Source: Phycisphaerae bacterium | GTDB lineage: Bacteria; Planctomycetota; Phycisphaerae; UBA1845 | Direction: 5' to 3' | DNA: 33,189 nt | Assembly (NCBI GenBank): GCA_029260015.1 | Contig: JAJDEB010000006.1 | Coordinates: 1-33,189 of the forward strand | Shown here: positions 32,248 to 33,189 of the stretch, one piece after another | How the letters are laid out: every line of letters starts with the position of its first letter | Numbering within the stretch: position 1 is the stretch's first letter | Program-made: the position numbers and the translations under genes | The notes under the pieces: generated by a model | What the model was told of the DNA's origin: nothing | The model's database searches: none | The model's input: the letters and a program-made list of their open reading frames with translations, nothing else

Positions 32248-32613
32248 TTATGGCGTAGCAGTTTCCATAAAGACGTTCGACTGGCTCGACGATGCTTGGA
32301 CGGGCGCGACATAGTGGAAATACCCGTAATTCGTCAAGTCATTGTTATGAGTCTCCTCGGACGGCGTGTCGCTTTCCTGTGACGGGATCCATGCACGCAC
32401 GCGCAATATAAAGTCTTGATTCTGATTGGGGGTTGAACCGTCAATTAGTTCAATCAGATTGGCCTGCAAAGGCCAGGCAAAGACGCCGCTGTTTCCTTGT
32501 GCGTTCATGTCTTCTTCCACCGTCATCCACGCATCAAGTTGATCGCACAGTTCCACGCTATCCATCGGCGCGCGGGGGTTCGAACACTCGAACAAGAACC
32601 TCCCCGAAAGCAA
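32248..32613 (-). CDS. Hypothetical ORF, possibly a gene fragment
   Basis: This is a 121-codon minus-strand frame. From Met17 (MDSVELCDQLDAWMTVEED) the composition looks protein-like: LQANLIELIDGSTPNQNQ, then DFILRVRAWIPSQES and NYGYFHYVAPVQ. There is no signal peptide and no ribosome binding site before either Met, and no family is recognised. It may be the C-terminal piece of a secreted protein whose 5' part is gone, or a chance ORF. Confidence 0.3.
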   Translation of the reverse strand: MLSGRFLFECSNPRAPMDSVELCDQLDAWMTVEEDMNAQGNSGVFAWPLQANLIELIDGSTPNQNQDFILRVRAWIPSQESDTPSEETHNNDLTNYGYFHYVAPVQASSSQSNVFMETATP

Positions 32614-32662
32614 CCAGTTTCAAACGTTGGCTAAATAGACAGAGTGGGCCGGGCGGGAAATT

Positions 32663-32695
32663 CGGCTGGCTAATAGGGGGGGCGCCGCCCAGCCG
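32663..32695. repeat. GC-rich hairpin
   Basis: CGGCTGG (32663-32669) and CCAGCCG (32689-32695) are perfect reverse complements around a G/C-rich 19-base loop. They lie in a locally very GC-rich patch (about 32640-32710) next to a small ORF with a strong ribosome binding site. Confidence 0.5.
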
Positions 32696-32709
32696 GACCG
32701 GAGGCCACG

Positions 32710-32844
32710 ATGAACGATGCGGTTATCTCTGCTGGTGGATCAGAAACAGTCGCCGAGGCGGGTCGGCTGCCTACGCTATGGGGCGAGCGCAGCGTAATCC
32801 CAAGTCACTCCAACAGCCGAAGTGAAGGAGGCGATAAAGATTAA
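32710..32844 (+). CDS. Possible small protein, 44 residues
   Basis: ATG 32710 is preceded by GGAGG with 6 bases between, an excellent ribosome binding site, and the frame ends at TAA 32842-32844. The peptide starts MNDAVISAGGSETVAEAG and ends in a polar SRSEGGDKD. No family, signal peptide or membrane helix is recognised. The patch could instead be a dispersed intergenic repeat. Confidence 0.25.
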   Translation: MNDAVISAGGSETVAEAGRLPTLWGERSVIPSHSNSRSEGGDKD

Positions 32845-33054
32845 TCCTGTGCTTCGTCGGTTGGACGGGCGTATCCTGTGCGCAATCAACTGCGCTGCGT
32901 GAGACCGTTCTTTATGGACGCGCGACCACTTCTTCTCACCAATCTTCAAACGCTTCCAAAACTGAATCGGAAGGACCTCTACATTTTGGACCCCCGCTGG
33001 ATGGGCCTGCGCGGATTGTGCGCAGCAGTGGATGATTTTCCGAGAGCAGAGCAG

Positions 33055-33189
33055 TTACCTCAACGGCTTCACCGATCCGACCGACTTCTTGCCGTCGGGC
33101 ATCTGAATTTCGACCCACCACATTGCATTTTCTGGCAGCGGATCTGGGGCAATCGCGTGAACGTCGTAGTCGTCGTGCGATCCCGCGTA
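33055..33189 (-). CDS. C-terminal end of a gene entering from the right edge
   Basis: From the right edge the minus strand is open for 44 codons to TAA at 33055-33057. The peptide looks like real coding sequence: SHDDYDVHAIAPDPLPENAM, then WWVEIQMPDGKKSVGSVKPL. No family is recognised; the WWVEIQMPDGKK strand-turn suggests a beta-rich ending. The start lies outside the window. Confidence 0.55.
   Translation of the reverse strand, partial: YAGSHDDYDVHAIAPDPLPENAMWWVEIQMPDGKKSVGSVKPLR

Overview
The window looks like planctomycete DNA, most likely from the Phycisphaerae or a related lineage; this is inferred from gene content, with no database search. Pointers are an ECF sigma factor of the HTLQATALVHE type overlapping a Ser/Thr kinase with a TPR sensor half, large exported proteins ending in Cys-rich 'GxCC' modules, a half-dockerin EF-hand repeat, a huge Gly-Glu repeat, and fragments of several IS families.

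Region 1 (1-190): right end of an IS3-family element (transposase C-terminus and right terminal inverted repeat). Region 2 (322-7175): a plus-strand RND efflux operon with a near-consensus sigma70-type promoter, a small exported protein of unknown function, a lipoprotein adaptor with a His-rich head, an AcrB-like pump and a NodT-like outer-membrane lipoprotein. Region 3 (about 7.36-8.05 kb): a decayed IS5-family transposase. Region 4 (8079-13344, minus strand): a second RND locus, tetR-adaptor-pump. Matching operator-like sequences lie in front of tetR and in front of the adaptor. The tetR operator sits inside the promoter spacer and the tetR transcript is predicted to be leaderless. This locus has no outer-membrane factor of its own, so the TolC-like protein at 5565-7175 may serve both pumps.

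Region 5 (about 13.39-15.9 kb) is a graveyard: a possible IS4-type transposase tail, a beta-helix surface protein fragment, the 3' half of a tRNA-Val, a TPR protein fragment with two in-frame stops, and an IS5 element whose intact left end interrupts an ISL3 remnant. About 1 kb without a recognisable gene follows.

Region 6 (16.9-22.4 kb, plus strand) is a run of four exported proteins: one with 97 consecutive Gly-Glu dipeptides, a Cys-rich protein, a helical-repeat protein and a metal-dependent amidohydrolase. Facing them on the minus strand is the sigma factor/kinase pair (22.8-26.1 kb). Diverging from that pair are two secreted zinc metalloproteases (26.6-31.8 kb): a metzincin, and an M64 peptidase fused to two Kazal inhibitor-like domains. 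Both end in Cys-rich modules of one type. One reading, which is inference, is a secreted or surface system with its own signalling pair. The last 1.35 kb holds weak ORFs and the C-terminal end of a gene that enters from the right on the minus strand. By eye, the RND loci are more GC-rich than the 16-32 kb part.
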